This document shows, in pieces, positions 36,901 through 51,300 of a stretch of 64,000 bases of DNA (position 1 is its first letter; the number at the start of each line of letters is the position of its first letter). The notes beneath the pieces were generated by a model. That model did no database searches. It worked only from the letters and a program-made list of their open reading frames with translations, and was not told the origin of the DNA. Position numbers and translations under genes: made by a program. Source of the stretch: Mesaphorura yosii (taxonomy: Eukaryota > Arthropoda > Collembola > Poduromorpha > Tullbergiidae); assembly GCA_009869945.1 (NCBI GenBank), contig WIXG01000243.1:1-64000 (forward strand). The letters are read 5' to 3'.

Positions 36901-39900
36901 TAGAATGACTAAGACGATATTATTTTTTACGCTTTCGATGCATTTATTTAAGTTGAATCGCGCGACTGCGGACTTGAGGAGTGAATTTTGACAGTAATAA
37001 CCCATCCCTTATCCGGGCCAGTTTTCTCTCCCCTCCGCGGTTGTGGTCTTATTGTAGCGCTTTGAATGTTTCGTGACATAAAATCCGCTGGCTTAATTAA
37101 CTCTAAACTCTGTGTCAGACATTATTATTATTACACCACAAAAATAAACTCGAGAAAGAAACATGAAGGGTTGAAATACGACGCGAGCACGATAACGCAT
37201 TGTGCTAAAGCACAAGTGTAATAGCTAAGGCAAGCCATTGTAAAAGACTATAAGAATCTTTTGTCCCTGCCTTTCTTTATTGCGTAAACTTACAAATTTT
37301 GCATGTCTGTTTCGTCTAGCGGGTGAGGGTCTCGGTCTGGGGTAACGATAATATTCAATGAAGAAGAATGGGAAATGTTTCGTCGTTATTTGTTTACCAG
37401 AAACAGAGCGGTAAGATTTAGGAAAAGTTTTGAATTTTTCACCCGCCTGCTTTCGCTCTTAATATTCATAATAGCGTTAGCACACTTCTTGTTTTGATAT
37501 GACGCCTGGTGCTGGAACTGCCGCAGCAGATTCGGATGAAGGTGCTGCTGACGCCTGCTACCTAATAATAATAGTACGCGATACGCAGTGTGCGTAATAC
37601 GGAATTTGGATACAACAATTTGATGCCTCCAAGGAATAACGCGGACTAATATTCCCCAGAGAATTCAGCTCAGGCTTGCATTGCTTGGCCGTACCACTTT
37701 TTGGTTTCCATACTTTCTTTCTCTTCGTCATTTTGCATGTACACTTTCTTTCTTTTGATGAATAAGGATTAATGACTTGTTTCTCTCTCAGACAAGCAGC
37801 AGCTGTTTGCCTTGTGCGTAGATTACGTATAAGAGTTTGAAGATGATGACGATATCTATCTTCTTTTTCGCCCCTAATTGTACTTTTATGTTGTAGGTAA
37901 ATTCTATTCCTAACTTTCTCCCAAATCAGACCAAGGTTTTCTGCACAGAATTCTTCATACGTGGAGCTTGAAAGACGGCATGTGATCTAGGTTGAAGTTG
38001 GCTGACGTAAAAACGTGGGACGCTATTAGCTGATGGAATCGTGCGGAGTGCGCAAATGCAGAACGTCAAAATATTATCAATAATGGCGGTCTGGAAATGC
38101 TTGAGGTAATCCTTGTGTTATAGTTATATGTTAATGACATTTTCTTGCTCTCCTGTTTGAGAGCGCCTGTTCTAATATTTACAACTTGATACAAAATATT
38201 AGGCAAGCAGGCGTTAGCCAACTGTATACTGTAAAATATGCGGGAAACAAAATCTGATTCTCATTTGTGGTGCTCAATATATCTTCCCCAAGCTCCACGC
38301 ACGATAAAGTGACAGTTTTAAAATTAATACTTTCTCCTTCACAATGAGTGGGTGGATTATTTTTCGTGTGAAAAATGAATTGCCCTTGTGAGAATAACCT
38401 TGCGGTGCAAAGCAAAATGCAAACATTAACCGAAATATAATTCGTGCTCAAAAGGGAGCCCAAACAAGCCCGTTTGATGCGCAATGATCAGTGTGTTCAA
38501 CGACAGACCATCGATAACTGATACCAGTAGCCAGTTTCAAGGTGGCTCGTTCTACAATGAATGAGGAAGGTGCGAGCCTGAAGCCGAAGTCTCAAGTTTT
38601 CTGATGGTTGCGCTCACGTACCACCGAATTTTAATGGAGATAGTGTCGTAAAACATTTGAGAAATATTGAATGAATAAAAATGTTACACTGACTGGGAAA
38701 TATGCACAAAGCGCCAATAAAAATTTCGTTTCGATGAGAAATTGGCATTCAATTGTTTCGAATCTTGTATTCCGTCGAGTCGGTTATTGAGGGTTCATGG
38801 CACAGTAGACTGACTCTATACAATTCTATGTTAAGTAATGGCAATTGCAATAATCGTTGCATACAGTTATAGTTCAATGGCTTTTCTTTTGTTTAATGCC
38901 AGGCGGTCCTACAATGCAATGGGGCGAAAGTGCACGGGTGTAACCCATTACAGACGACAGAAAGACAATAACCAAGTTTGAATGGTTACAATGTTCGGGC
39001 CAGGCACAGAATTCGTCTACATTTTAACAGCCACTTTTTATGAATATTGTACTTTGGCAATCGCACTGTCATCGTCATCTTCCTCTTCCTGACCATTTAT
39101 TCCATTTTCTCATAATCTATAATAACGATGTCAATGTTACGCAATGCAATAAAAAATTCAGATTCTCATTCCTTTGCTTCTGAAGCACTACATCTTGGTA
39201 GCGCTTGGCTTAGAATTGATAATTCAAAGCCTTTCTTATGCCAAATATATTTTTATGCATTCGAAATTCACATATTCGGAGAGACGGTACACACAAAGCG
39301 GTGTAATTCGTCGCAGGCGACGAAATTTTGAACTGTGTTTCATGGCGGCATCGAGTCGTCTTCGTTAAAATGCGGCACGAACATTAATGGAACTATGCGA
39401 AGTTTCCCCTTGTTCCCAAATTCGATTAACACAACGTGCACACTTGTCCGTGTCCGTGCTCGGTTTTTATTATGAAAGATTCTAATCGTGATTCACAAAC
39501 ATTTCATTTGCGAAGCTTCATGAACTCGGCAACTCACGACGCGACACCATTGTGTTCGACTCAGCTAAATACATAACATAGGCATGAAAGCTGTGAAAGC
39601 TAGGCCTCAACATGCTGCTGTTTCGATTTAATCGACTCCTGATTGTATGGTAATACAATCTTCCATCCCACCATGTCCTTTTAGCGCCCTGTTTACTAGT
39701 TAATTTCTTCACTTCATTTAAAGCAAAATGTGACAACGGGACGAAACAAGATTCAATCCGACATTTTTTAAGTTCCAATTCTTGTTGCGTGCTGTTTGTT
39801 TTGTCCTGGTCAAGGATTTTGACGTGTGTATCAATGTCAGTGCACAAATATTCTTCCTGGGGCTCTTAAAATGAATACATTACGTTAGCCACTTAACCGT

Positions 39901-41364
39901 ACACTGGTTCATTCCCACAAACTATTTACCACTATTCGTCGTCTTATCTGATAATTACACCGAGATGCACAGAAGCCGGGAATTCTTTAGTACTCGGATT
40001 AAGAAATGCAATAATGATGGCGCCGACCTGAAATGGCCAACTATAACTATTATGCAACCTGAATCCAGCTCGTGCAGGGGACTGCAACTTCAGCAGAAGC
40101 TTCTTTCTAGACACTAAAGCTTGTCGTGGGTAAACATTAGCGGATTTAATAAATATTTGCTATTCATCCCATCACCGTCTTGGTGTTTCACTTTCGGCTT
40201 ATCTCGTCTTCTGCATGCGTTGAGAGCCTTGATGAAATTTCAAGATTAAGACATAGAAGCGCTCTCAAGGAAGCGAATACCAGTGTCCACGGAAGGAGAT
40301 ACAGATTCCCATGCCTGCCCAAGTCTATTGTTAGCTCTTGAGAGGCAAGAACACGGAGAACCGACCGCTAATTAAACGCACTCTGTCCCACACAAAGGCC
40401 CGTCTCATAATTCATTCTCTTAAGTGTCCGCAAGCCTCTCAGCTAACTTCTATTCACTTCGCCGTAGGAATACCTCGAATTTCGTGCGTCTTCGGCACAC
40501 GTGATGAATAACTTATCTGCGACCAGACCACATAATATCTTTCACCAAACAACAAGATGGAATTAACTCGAGTGCTCACTCATCTCCAAACATCCAAAAC
40601 CATTTACTCACACTCACTCACAAGATTCAATCGAGTATCTAGCGGAAGTAATGCAGATGCGTGGATTGTTTTGTGCTGCTGGAGCAAAATGATCCCAGGA
40701 CCCCAAAATACCGCAAACACACACAGGAAAACAATACAAATGCCATTGCATATTGCATTGCATTTGTTGTGATGACACAGAAGTGGGTACTTCGCCGCGG
40801 TGTTCATACTTGAACTGGATCATTTCCATTGAGGCAATTTGTCTCGAGATATCTCTTTTATGATGGAAATGAAAATGGATGCCTCTGACCTGGCCCGTGT
40901 GACCTCTTAACCCGAATGTTCCTGAGTGCATGCCATGCCGCATGCATTAGCCATAAAACGAGACATTTTTGATATTTTTGAACATGCATTGCGCAATACG
41001 CACCAATCTTGAACAAGATCTTTCAATACTGTTACCAGACACAAAAGAAGCAATATAAATGTAACAAACGTGTTATGATTTAAGTCTATGGGTCATGCGA
41101 ACACGGGTTGGGATAATATCTTCAAATTGTGAGCAAGTATGCAGCGAACACTCTTGAGACAATGTGAAACAATGTTTCGCTTTCCGAAGCAGCTTGAAGC
41201 CCGAGCATTTCTCTCAAAATAGGAAAAATAGAATATGCAAAATAGTTTGTTGTGTAATGGGTAATGTATACAGATTGCCCATTTTTCGAATCTGTGCATA
41301 CGAAGATGCGGAATCGAATCACAGTGAACCAGCAGCGTGGCAGAGGCTGGCTAGGACCGGGCTC

Positions 41365-41571
41365 TCAGCTCTGGACATGGAGGATACGCGTACATCGTGC
41401 TTTCAAAAGTGAAAGAGACCCCGGAACTTCGTAGCCGTATATTGGCACGGGCTGTACGCTGTAAAGCCTGAAAGAACCGTAGAAAGCCCGGCCGGGTGCA
41501 TTGTACGAAGAAAGTGGATTGTAGTGCGAGTAAATTGAGGAAAAAGTTTCAGTTCTAGCTTGACCCACCAT
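41365..41571 (-). CDS. Tyr/Pro-rich open frame, unknown
   Basis: A true ATG with G at +4 opens 68 codons rich in Tyr, Ser, Pro and Gly (IYSHYNPLSSYNAPGRAFYG, VQPVPIYGYEVPG). The composition is reminiscent of structural or cuticle-like proteins or of a transcription-factor N-terminus. No splice partner was found, so it may be chance. Confidence 0.25.
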   Translation of the reverse strand: MVGQARTETFSSIYSHYNPLSSYNAPGRAFYGSFRLYSVQPVPIYGYEVPGSLSLLKARCTRILHVQS

Positions 41572-43548
41572 CGAGACACAACATCGCTACAACTTGTGCA
41601 TCAATCTCCGGTACCCCTTCTGAATCATTTCCACTGCAGTCCTGCAGTGCCCAGCCTACTTAATAACCCATGAAACAAAAAGGGGTTGTGCTTCGGTGCG
41701 CGACGAAGTCAGTGTCAAGGGGTTAAACATTTTATTGAATCAGATTAAATTACCAAAGTGAACCGGGTTCGTGACCGTGTGTAGGGTGTAATTATTGCTG
41801 TAGCGAGTTGTGAACAGAAGGGTGACACACGAAGAATGCAATTATAAATCAATCAATTTAATTGCTACTTTCTGCAACTGGGACCTTGTGGCAGTAGTGT
41901 ACATTTCATCGGAGTGGTTTGATTATAAGATTAAGTCGTGGTGAGACCGGTACTCCAGTTCAGTGCTGAGCAAAGAGAGTTCAACTGTCTGATGCACGCT
42001 CACACTCACAGTCACTCATTCGTGTGCGACAATTGAGTGGTAACTTGATACCTTCAAATTGCATTGTTATTGCTGGGGTGAACTTGTGAACGTGAACGCG
42101 AACCATTGTGAATGGGTGCATTATTATAAGCAGGAAGGAACTCAGTCAGTGAAAGCCAGCGACAGAAAGCTGCTTATCCTCGCTAATCATCTCGTTGCAG
42201 GAAAATTGAGCGAACTCACACAATATAGTCAGATGAAATTTGATACATATTAACTCCGTTCCGTACCTCGTCTCGATCGACCCCTGCCTGCGTGTGAATC
42301 AAACTTGAATTTCGAGTTCTGTAGTGCATCGGCTAGATAAGACTGGCCTGGGCCTGATTTGTGAATGCTCACCGAAAGTAATTGCAACATTGCTTTAAAG
42401 AGAAAGTACCAATAAACCCGTTCCAACAGTGCAAAGTGTGACAGCAGCTTCAATACTCTGATTATTAGTGTTTAAAAAGAGAAGGAAGAAAGAAGCTAAT
42501 GGAGCGATACAAAATGATAGACTAGATTTACAAGAAATACGTGAGGCAAAATTGGGTACGTGTGTGCGTGTGTTCGTACCATACAAGAGAGCGGCACAAC
42601 GATAATCGAGAAATACATTATTAGCGAACGAATCCTGTTGTATATAAATATTTTCACTCGATTGATTCTTTACTGCTCAAGTCTTTACGGTACTTTACAG
42701 TGGCACGGGTAACCGGCTGACTTCACTGAGAATTGAGTTCATCACTAACAACACAAGAGAAAAGAATCGCTGAAAAGTGATCTCCAGTCAGAGAAACTTT
42801 ACAAAAGACAAAGCCGGAAGAGGATAAAATTGTTCAAGACCAGCTCAGATCGTCCGCCCTGTGAAAAGATCATCTGAATCAAATTGACTTAATGTGAGCA
42901 GTGAACGGAGAAGCAGACAGGAGATAATCGCAATAATTTCTGCGATTATTTCATTGACAATAAAATAGTGCTGCAGTTCGGTGGCGGTTATCTTGTGGGG
43001 TTCATGGACATAAATCCTGGGAACCGCATTCCTTCCCCAAACCCAGTCAGCGTTGCGCTGCAATAATCTCAACTAAACTCCCTCAGCTACGCCAATGCCA
43101 ACAAAGCACAGACGCAGTCGAAGAAACAACATCCTCAAATTTGACTTTCCATTAAAATAAGTGGTTTCAAAGGGTGTTTTATCGATTTCTCACAGGAAAG
43201 AGGCACGGCGGGCAAAAAAGTGAAGGAAAGGAGGAAATTTAAGAAATACAAGACGAATGCGGAGAAAGTGAGTTGTGTAACAAGAAAAGGAGCCGGTTTC
43301 AATAAGAGTAATAACAGCGCATGAGACGAGTTCAAATTGTTTCATCTTCCGAGACAAGATACAGCCAGACCAAGGCAGACTCAGAAGAGGGTCCAATTCC
43401 AAGTTTCCTTTGAGCACCGTGCCGACTTGGCATTGGCACTGGCACGACGACTCTGCGAGCGAGGCGAGACCAAGTCAAGTCAGGATTGCATTGCATTGGA
43501 ATTGCATTGTTCATTCAAAAAGTAACTAAAGCAAGAAATCTCTTTCAC

Positions 43549-43776
43549 CCAGCCTCTTTCGCCCTGGAGTGGTTGTGGCGTTGCCCTTTTGTCGTGCCAT
43601 CATCTTGTGGACGGACGCGGACACACGTCGTACAAAATTGGTCTCGCTTTTGTGCTCGGTGTCTGCTGGTCTATCTGTCTTGTTAATGCAACTCGTCCTT
43701 CTCCGATTCTGCTCTTCTGATACGACAGTAATTGCTAATCCAACAAAGGTTTCATCTCCACCGCTGCTGCGAACGC
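43549..43776 (-). CDS. Exon-like block, phase 1-1, unknown
   Basis: It has an acceptor CTTTTCACACGCAG, a donor GCTGG|GTGAAAG and 75 codons in between with balanced composition (GGDETFVGLAITVVSEEQNR and later SETNFVRRVSASVHKMMARQ). Equal phases at both ends are typical of modular extracellular exons. No domain is recognised. Confidence 0.28.
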
Positions 43777-45230
43777 CTGCGTGTGAAAAGAAGCAGCAGA
43801 AATAATAATGAATGACTTTTCCTTCCTCGCTCGTTGTGTTGTGACAAAATAAATTAATTGTAAATTTGTTCCGGCTTGACATGTTGATTCTTTTTACCTT
43901 TGTCTTCGCCCCGTGTCGCATTCGTCAACTAAATTGGCCCTGTCACAGTCACCGCACAGCACGCCGAATGCGAAATGAAAACCGAGGCCAGAGCGTGCTC
44001 TGAGAAATTCAGCACACCTACGCGTGGCAAATCATTCATCACACCGCAGCGCAGCCAAGAATGAGATGAGTCAGCATCAATAATAAGATGAACATAACAA
44101 CGACGTATTTTCAATTAACACTCGTACTAGTACTGCAAGGTGTGTGCATGAAATGAGACCGTGCCACCGCCGCCCTGTACTGCAACAAAAGACTCAGCCG
44201 GAGTGCGGAAGGAAGGGGAACATGAAAAATTCAGAGAGCGTTAAAATGATTACAAATATAAAAATAGAGTAATAAAATATGAAAGTAGGAAGCAGTTGCT
44301 CTCGGTTTATGCTCGTGTTAATAGAAACTTTAGTGAGACCGAGCCCTTGTAGCTGCCGGTGTTAAACTTTCTGTTCTGGGAAGAAAGTGTTGAGACAAAG
44401 AGAAAGTAATATATCACGAGGAGTGTTTAATTCAAAATTTCGAGATAAAGAACAAGGCAGCTTCGTCGCCCTCGTCTGCTTCCACAGGCTGAACTTGCAC
44501 CGGACCACCGAACACGAAGAAAGTGCGAGAAAGTGTGGTCTTTCATTCATTCAATTTTTCCATTTCCTCCTTCGTCACTCTGAACAATAATTCCTCCTCT
44601 TCTCTCATTATCCTGCTCGATGCTTCAGCCAAGAAGATTATTGACATCGGTTCAGTGGTTGCCCTGCGACTGCGACGGCTTTTGTTCCCTGGTATTTAAT
44701 TGCAATTGCAGCGTGGCGTGGCGTGGGTGAATAAGCCGACAACACTTCTGTGAATAAATTAGAATAATTATGATAATTATCGAGGAAAGCATGCGTTTAT
44801 TGGTGCAAAAGATAATTGCGTATTCCTCTGGCTGTAAGTGCAGTGCCGTCGTTTCATAATTAATTCATCAGTATTGTAAAACATTAATGTTAGTGCCTGT
44901 ACAAGCCAATAGCAGTTACGCTGTAATTTTAACGTGGTCAGTGGTTGCGGGTTTTCTCAACGCATTCTAATAGTTTACGTAAGTTACAGATTATTGACTG
45001 TGTGCTTCATGCATTATTGACCACTAAGCCCATAATTTTAATTAGATAATGGTGCGTCCAGCAATTACTTGAATATTCTACCGTGTGCGTGAATATTTAC
45101 ATTTTCACCGAGCACAACTATCCACGCGACAGATTTAGTGCTTGCCAGTGCGAAGATCGACGCGAATCCTGACAGATTGTCAGTATACCTTAACAAGTCA
45201 ACTACCCGCCTTGACGGCCCAGCTCTTACC

Positions 45231-45339
45231 ATGAATATCCCCAAACGGAAAACCATTTTTAGTGTGAATGTGATTGTACAGTTGTGGAGAATTTATACAA
45301 CGATTGGAATCCTGCACCTTGCTGAAGGCATCAAAGCAA
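45231..45339 (+). CDS. First coding exon (signal peptide) of a secreted or surface protein
   Basis: ATG with favourable context (ACC before it) opens 36 codons ending MNIPKRKTIFSVNVIVQLWR IYTTIGILHLAEGIKA: a basic n-region, a hydrophobic core and an Ala-X-Ala-like end, as in signal peptides. It runs straight into a consensus donor, A|GTAAGTAC, in phase 1. Phase-1 signal-peptide exons followed by very long first introns are common in neuronal receptors and adhesion proteins, and in neuropeptide precursors. The remaining exons are not identified with confidence. They may lie at 61086 or 62154, or beyond the window. Confidence 0.55.
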
Positions 45340-48300
45340 GTAAGTACTGCGACGCGGAGTGCCGGCAGCCGGATGTCTTGAATAATGCACGTATAATTTT
45401 TATGCGCTTTGTTTGGTGATCTTCCGAGCATATTAAACACTTTGCATGGTGAAAGGGTTTGAGAAGCGCTCGTGCTGCAAATGCAAATACAAAGTCCACG
45501 CCATGTCGTGGGCTGCATTTTGAGGATATTAAAAATGTAACCTTCTAAGCAAAGTTTATTAATTTGGAAACTTTTTTGTATTCCAACTCGGCTTGGACCC
45601 ATAAGAGCATAACAAAAGCTGCCATGTTGTTTTGCGCTTTGCTTTTGATTTCTCGTTTGCACACACTACAAAGGAGGAAAGCGACTGATCGTGATTAGAA
45701 ACATCATCGAGGAGAAAATCCAAAGTCAGTTCTTCCGGCGTTCTTGCATGCATACGAACGCGCCACGCTGGCATTTGCAACAATGATGCAGGCAGCCTGA
45801 GCTAGCCAGCAGCGTTAACTTCGCACTACAACCCGTGCAGCTCAGCTTTATCCATGGTGCCTGTACTGCTGTGTGATATGAATGTTAAATGACTTGTTCT
45901 TTTAACTCTCGCACTCATTAGCTATTCATGCTCTCTTGACTTCGCCGTAACCCGGAGTTCGACTTTGAGTCGACTGCTTCAGCTACTAAAAACTGTACAG
46001 TAAAAAAATACTCCTTGCCGTAATGCAGTGGTAGAAAAATTCTAGCGCAGGACTTTTAGTTTTACTTTCACGCAGCATTTATGATTTACAATGTGTACTG
46101 TGCTCTGGGTGCGCTTTTGGTGCTGACTGCGTGGGCTCGGATTTGAGGCCACTCCGATAGGTTCTGGCAACGAGTTGGCACGAAAAGTATTCGATCTGAC
46201 TGTTTTATGCATAGCTGAATTTTCTCTCTTGTTTTGACTTGATTTCACTTTTTTCAAGTTACGACTAATACTTTCATAGCCAGAACTTTTTCGACTAGCT
46301 TAGCATACCCTGCTTCCCTGCTCTGCCTTTGAATAATTTAACAGAGGAACAAAGTTTGACATTCAATTAGTAGCACAGCAGAAGCAGCCGGCAGAAGCAT
46401 TTTTGCTTAAGTCTTGCCCAGACTTCCCTTTTTGACGTCTACTCTCACCCGGGCCGAGTACTTACTGGGATTTTCTTCTCAAGTCAGCAAATGTTGTTTT
46501 AATTTCTGTTCGGCATGCACAAAGTTTTGAGTTGACATGCAAAAATGAAAGCCGCCTAAGTCGCTCCCTAATATTCATTAGTTCATTATGCAGAGGTTAA
46601 TTTATGTGCGATTAATTACACGAGTAGGAGTAATCTTTGACTTCACACTTCACGTATGGGTTGTACACATGTTAGAGGATTCAGGGCATCGTGCCAGTTG
46701 AATGGAGTCACACAGAGTCAAAAGAACCACTGAAATTTGGCCTGGTAATCACTGACCCATTCAACCACTCTTCACCAGCCACGCTCCCATGATTACTTAA
46801 TGAAACCCAAACCTCGTGCCTTACATGTAAATTATTGAGGTTAGTAAAATCAAAAGAACCCGGGCCCTCACCCCAAAAACCTCATCAAGTGATCAAGTTG
46901 TATTTGAAGCTTGCTGTTTGTGTGCTGGATAAATATGCACAGAATGCACCGTGCATTCCAAATAGAAAATGCGTCTGAAGGAGTGCGGCTGTGACTTTGT
47001 CGTTTCTCCTTCATCTTGTTCTCGTTCAGCAGCAGTGAACGAGTAGTGCAAGGATGGCAGGCAGACAGGCCTTTGATCTGGAATTATGCATGCTGGAATG
47101 CATTAAAATAGATTTCTGAGCATCTCATCGCCTGCACGCCACGCACTCTTCGAGGAGAGAAAGTCATACTCAAAAGAAGAAAGTTAATCCCTGTACTGCG
47201 TACCAACCTGCAACTAGCTGGCGATAGAAGATTGTATACCATTAACCCGATTTCCTGCACCTGCACTCTGAATATTTAGAATTTAGACTTATGTGTGGCA
47301 CTTTAATCGAGAAATGGAAGAGGAAGTCTTGGAATTGGAAGTGCACGTGAAATTTTCCTAATGGCATTGACAGCGTGACAAAAAAGAAAGGACATGGAAG
47401 GAACAATGCTGAATTCATGTGCATTATGTACGATAACAGTGCACTGAACAGTTCAAAAATCTTTTCATCTCTTGCGTTCATATTTGATTAGAAATCTGAT
47501 GGGATTAGAAGCAGTGCCGAGATAAAGACAGGGGCATAGATGCTGTGACCCATAACGAAAGTGTCTCCCTGACTCATTCATCGAAGCTGTCATGCTTCTA
47601 TTTTGCATTTACGCCGAAGCCGAAGATGCTGCAGTTGCTGTGCAGGGAGTCAAATGGTACGGTTGGGCAGGGCAATAATGGAACCGTAATGTGAACGTGA
47701 CATTTTCAGAATGAAAATGAACCAGTCAAAGAAACGCTTCTGCTGCCGCTGCTTGGTTGGTTTCTTTCGTTCGCATCTCGTGAATATTTTATAAGATATA
47801 AAAGATAGTTCAGGGGAAAAAGATTATCAGTTGACATATTATTCCCCTTCTACCGTTTCCGCCCGCATTGAGTGACATTTTCATACTTTGTCGCAGCCAT
47901 TTCATTGTTTATGTTAAAGTCGACTCGACCTGTTTTACAATGTGAAAATGCTGAGAGACCCGGAAACTTATAGCAATTGAATTGCTGTTGCTCGTTCCTC
48001 AACTTTTTCCCTAAGCAGTCATAAAATATTACAATTCAATTTCATTTTGCATTGCCGTTACAGTGGAAATGCCAGGCACTTACTTTGCCGTTCGGGCTTA
48101 GCTAATCCCATAGGCCAGGGAGTTCAGGAGGTTCTACTTCCACCTTCTTGCAAACTTCGAGTAGAGCTAGAGTTTCTTTGAAATTCTTAATGAGAGTTCT
48201 CGAACATGCAGGTCGGGCATCTGCTGCTGCTGCCATTTCCCTGCTTTTACTGCTGCAAGGTCAATGTGCTCATAATGAGCTGGTGGCTTTTGTTTTCTCT

Positions 48301-51300
48301 ACCGCCACACCATCTGCCAACCGGTTCTACTCTGCTACTCAGTCAGCTCTGGCACTTAGGCTCGTGGAGACTCCAGTTGTCTAATCTAAAGTGCATTAGT
48401 ACAACAAAACCGGACAACAGCGGCTCCCGTCTATCCATCCTCATCCTTAATGAATTGAATCGTCGATTGTGTGTTTCCTGTGAACCGAGTGCAAGAAGCC
48501 CAAAGTGTGCGTAAGCATTAGTCCAACAAGTTTTTGAGTTTTAGAACAATGTAGAGCAAAAATCAATAAGCACCAAATGCTCGAGCGTTGAGCCTCGAGT
48601 CTATGAATCGCATTACGTGATAGGCAATTTGGAAAACACGTTCAACAACTGCGCCGCGCCTGAGCTAATGTAAACATAGACTCCCTGTTTATGTTTGTTT
48701 TATTCAAACTCATTCAAACCAGATTTAAAGTTTCTCACACCCAATCAATTTCAGTGCAATCAATGGAAATGATGCTCCAGCTACTGCTCTGCCGGCCCCG
48801 CTGTACAAAATTCTAGGCACTGAATCTGGTCCGCGCCCACACAAACAGAAGCTGACAAAACAAAGCTCATCAGGCTCAGCTTGACATTTTCTCTCGTGCC
48901 GTCTGCGTGCGTCCAAAATTAGGGCGCACAATGGGTGCTTGTAGTATTCAGCCTTATTCACTTGATCCCTTCTGTAATTAGTGCAGCACCGCTGTTTCAA
49001 TCCCGTACGTGCCTCATGCAAGACTTTAAATAACTTGTATTTCGAACACGATCACGCCATCCTATACAATTTGCACACGCTCCAGTTACACACAAACCAC
49101 ACATGCTACACGTTCATAAATCAGTTGGTTTCACTTCGACCGGGACCATTTGTCTTCTACCTGGCGCTAGCGTGTGGGAAAAGTGTCACGACTGCTGATT
49201 GCTACTGTTTTGATTTGCTTGCTTTGCTTTGCTTGTCTCGCTACCACCTCGTCTGGTTGACCCTTTCACACGCCGCGCTGCATGCTCCGTTCTCTTGTTT
49301 TCCTATTTAGCGAATTTTCAACATTGTTCATCGCTTGCTTGGACTCAGGGAAGAGTGTGCTGAACCATTCTCTTTCGGTGGGATGTTGAATTTCCTACAT
49401 CGATAGCCAAGCCTTTTCTTTTGATTGCGCGCCTGTATTCGGTCTTCATTTTTGCTGTCCTCGTTCGCAATTGACTGTACCATGCAACATCTTGCTTGTG
49501 TTTTTTATTCTTACGATTCGATTCGAAAATTCGATACATTGTTCTCGCTTCTCGCAAAACACATTGCACCGGCCTGTCATTGTATTGAACATTTGCTAGA
49601 GCGCTACTGCTATTCCTGTACCATTTCCCAGTGATTTATTTCACAATTTTTGTGAATCCTTCTCCGATGCCGTGAATGTGTGTATTGTAGTCCACCGTTG
49701 TATTATCTCTATAATTCAAGAAATGTGCAGCACAACAGCGTGGGCTGGAGTAAAGTGTTGTAAAGTTTGCAATGAGCTTCTTTCTCCGACTCAAGAACTG
49801 GCATGCAGCATGCATTGTAATACCAGTTCCGCTTTTATGGTTGATATTCGAAGTGCTCACACATAAATACATTTATCGTGTACATTGTGTGTCCCAAAAG
49901 CCTAATTTCTTTTCGGCTACTGGCATCGCATGTCAGGTTCCTTGCCCGGCTGCTCAGCGTATTGTTGTTTCGTTCCTGTCTCGGACCAGATCCTCGTCTG
50001 CGTCTGCCTGCTTGGAAGAAACAATATCCAAGTATCCAAGGCTCGTGCTCATAATATATCTTCAGGAAACAACGACATAAAAACTCGTCCAAAATTTATC
50101 CATTTTTATATTCTTGGCACACAACAACTGTGCCAGGCTTCGCCCAATACAACAAACAAGAATACATTCTTGTATCGTGTATCATGTTGCAGTTCGTGTT
50201 CGTGCCGCCATGGCGTGATATTGGGTTTCAAAATTCTAAAGTATTCTCATATGCATATGCATCTTCTGCGTTGCGCCAGGAGAGATCGGCCTCTTTATGC
50301 ACATTATTCTGGGATTTGTAGCCATTTCTGGGTTTACTGCTGCGGCAGTTAAAAATATCGAATAGGGAACCTTTACAATTTGAGCATAGAGCCTGATCCT
50401 TCTCGCGTGTGCTGTAAACATGAAACTGGGGAAGTTTAGAAAAACAATTTCTCACCCGAAGTTTTCTTCTCGGCTCGGAATTATAAACGTGATCGTATTC
50501 CTCATTTTTTTCAGAATAGGAATAAGCAGAAGAGCAGGTCAGCACTACTTCACAGCGTTGTATCACACTGGTACATTTATTTCCATTGCGTATCGGTAAT
50601 CATGATTAATATTCGACAACTTTGTGCTCTGAGTTCAAAGTTTGTATACGTGCACATTAAATTAATGTATTTGGTCCATTTTTAGATTGTATTGCCAGTG
50701 GGCGTCAGATTCGGTTAACTACTTTCAGGGTCTATTCCATGTCAATATTAGTGCTAATTTGATTTGATCAAAGACAAGAAACGCGAACAAGAGAAGAAAC
50801 TTTTTTCCATGAACATCACAGTATAGTACAAGCTGCACAAGTTTTGTATTGTTATTGTTTTAACTTTATAAAAAGTTTTACAAGATTAACAGGAAAGAAG
50901 AAACCAGAATAATGCCATGTGCAGAGACTGAATTCGCCGGAGCTCGGAATGCTTGTTTGTCCACGTCTAGTTAGTAGCCAAGCCAAGCCACGGCAATTTG
51001 TATACCTTATCATCATTGTATTCAGGTTTCAAAGCATGGAGGGTTGAGGATCCAGTTACACACGAACAGAGTGCAAGTATTTTGGCAAAGAATTTCAATA
51101 AAACAAATTTTTCTCTTTGGGCCTTTTCTTGATTTTCTCAATGTGAAGCTGGCAAGCGAGCATTGTAATAAAATCCAAGCCGAGCAAACTTCCGTCCCAA
51201 CAACAAGTTTGTCTGACTCTGAGATTGATTGACTTCAACGCCTGGTCGAGCATTTTCAACAGAAAGCAAGTTCCGTTGCGTTACGTACTGCGTGCATGCA

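Larger units (their letters stand above)
30986..45230. other. Gene-poor region upstream of a signal-peptide exon
   Basis: About 14 kb with no recognised gene. Weak candidates inside are a Tyr-rich minus-strand frame at 41365-41571 and an exon-like minus-strand block at 43549-43776. It likely holds 5' UTR exons and regulatory DNA of the gene starting at 45231, with an initiator-like TTCAGT near 41960. Confidence 0.4.

Noticed and set aside
45198-45662. 154-codon minus-strand open frame
   Set aside because: It is antisense to the signal-peptide exon and has no recognisable motif.
48184-48384. Signal-peptide-like frame (AAAAISLLLLLQGQCA)
   Set aside because: The Leu run comes from CTG repeats, no good donor follows, and the frame ends without a recognisable mature chain.
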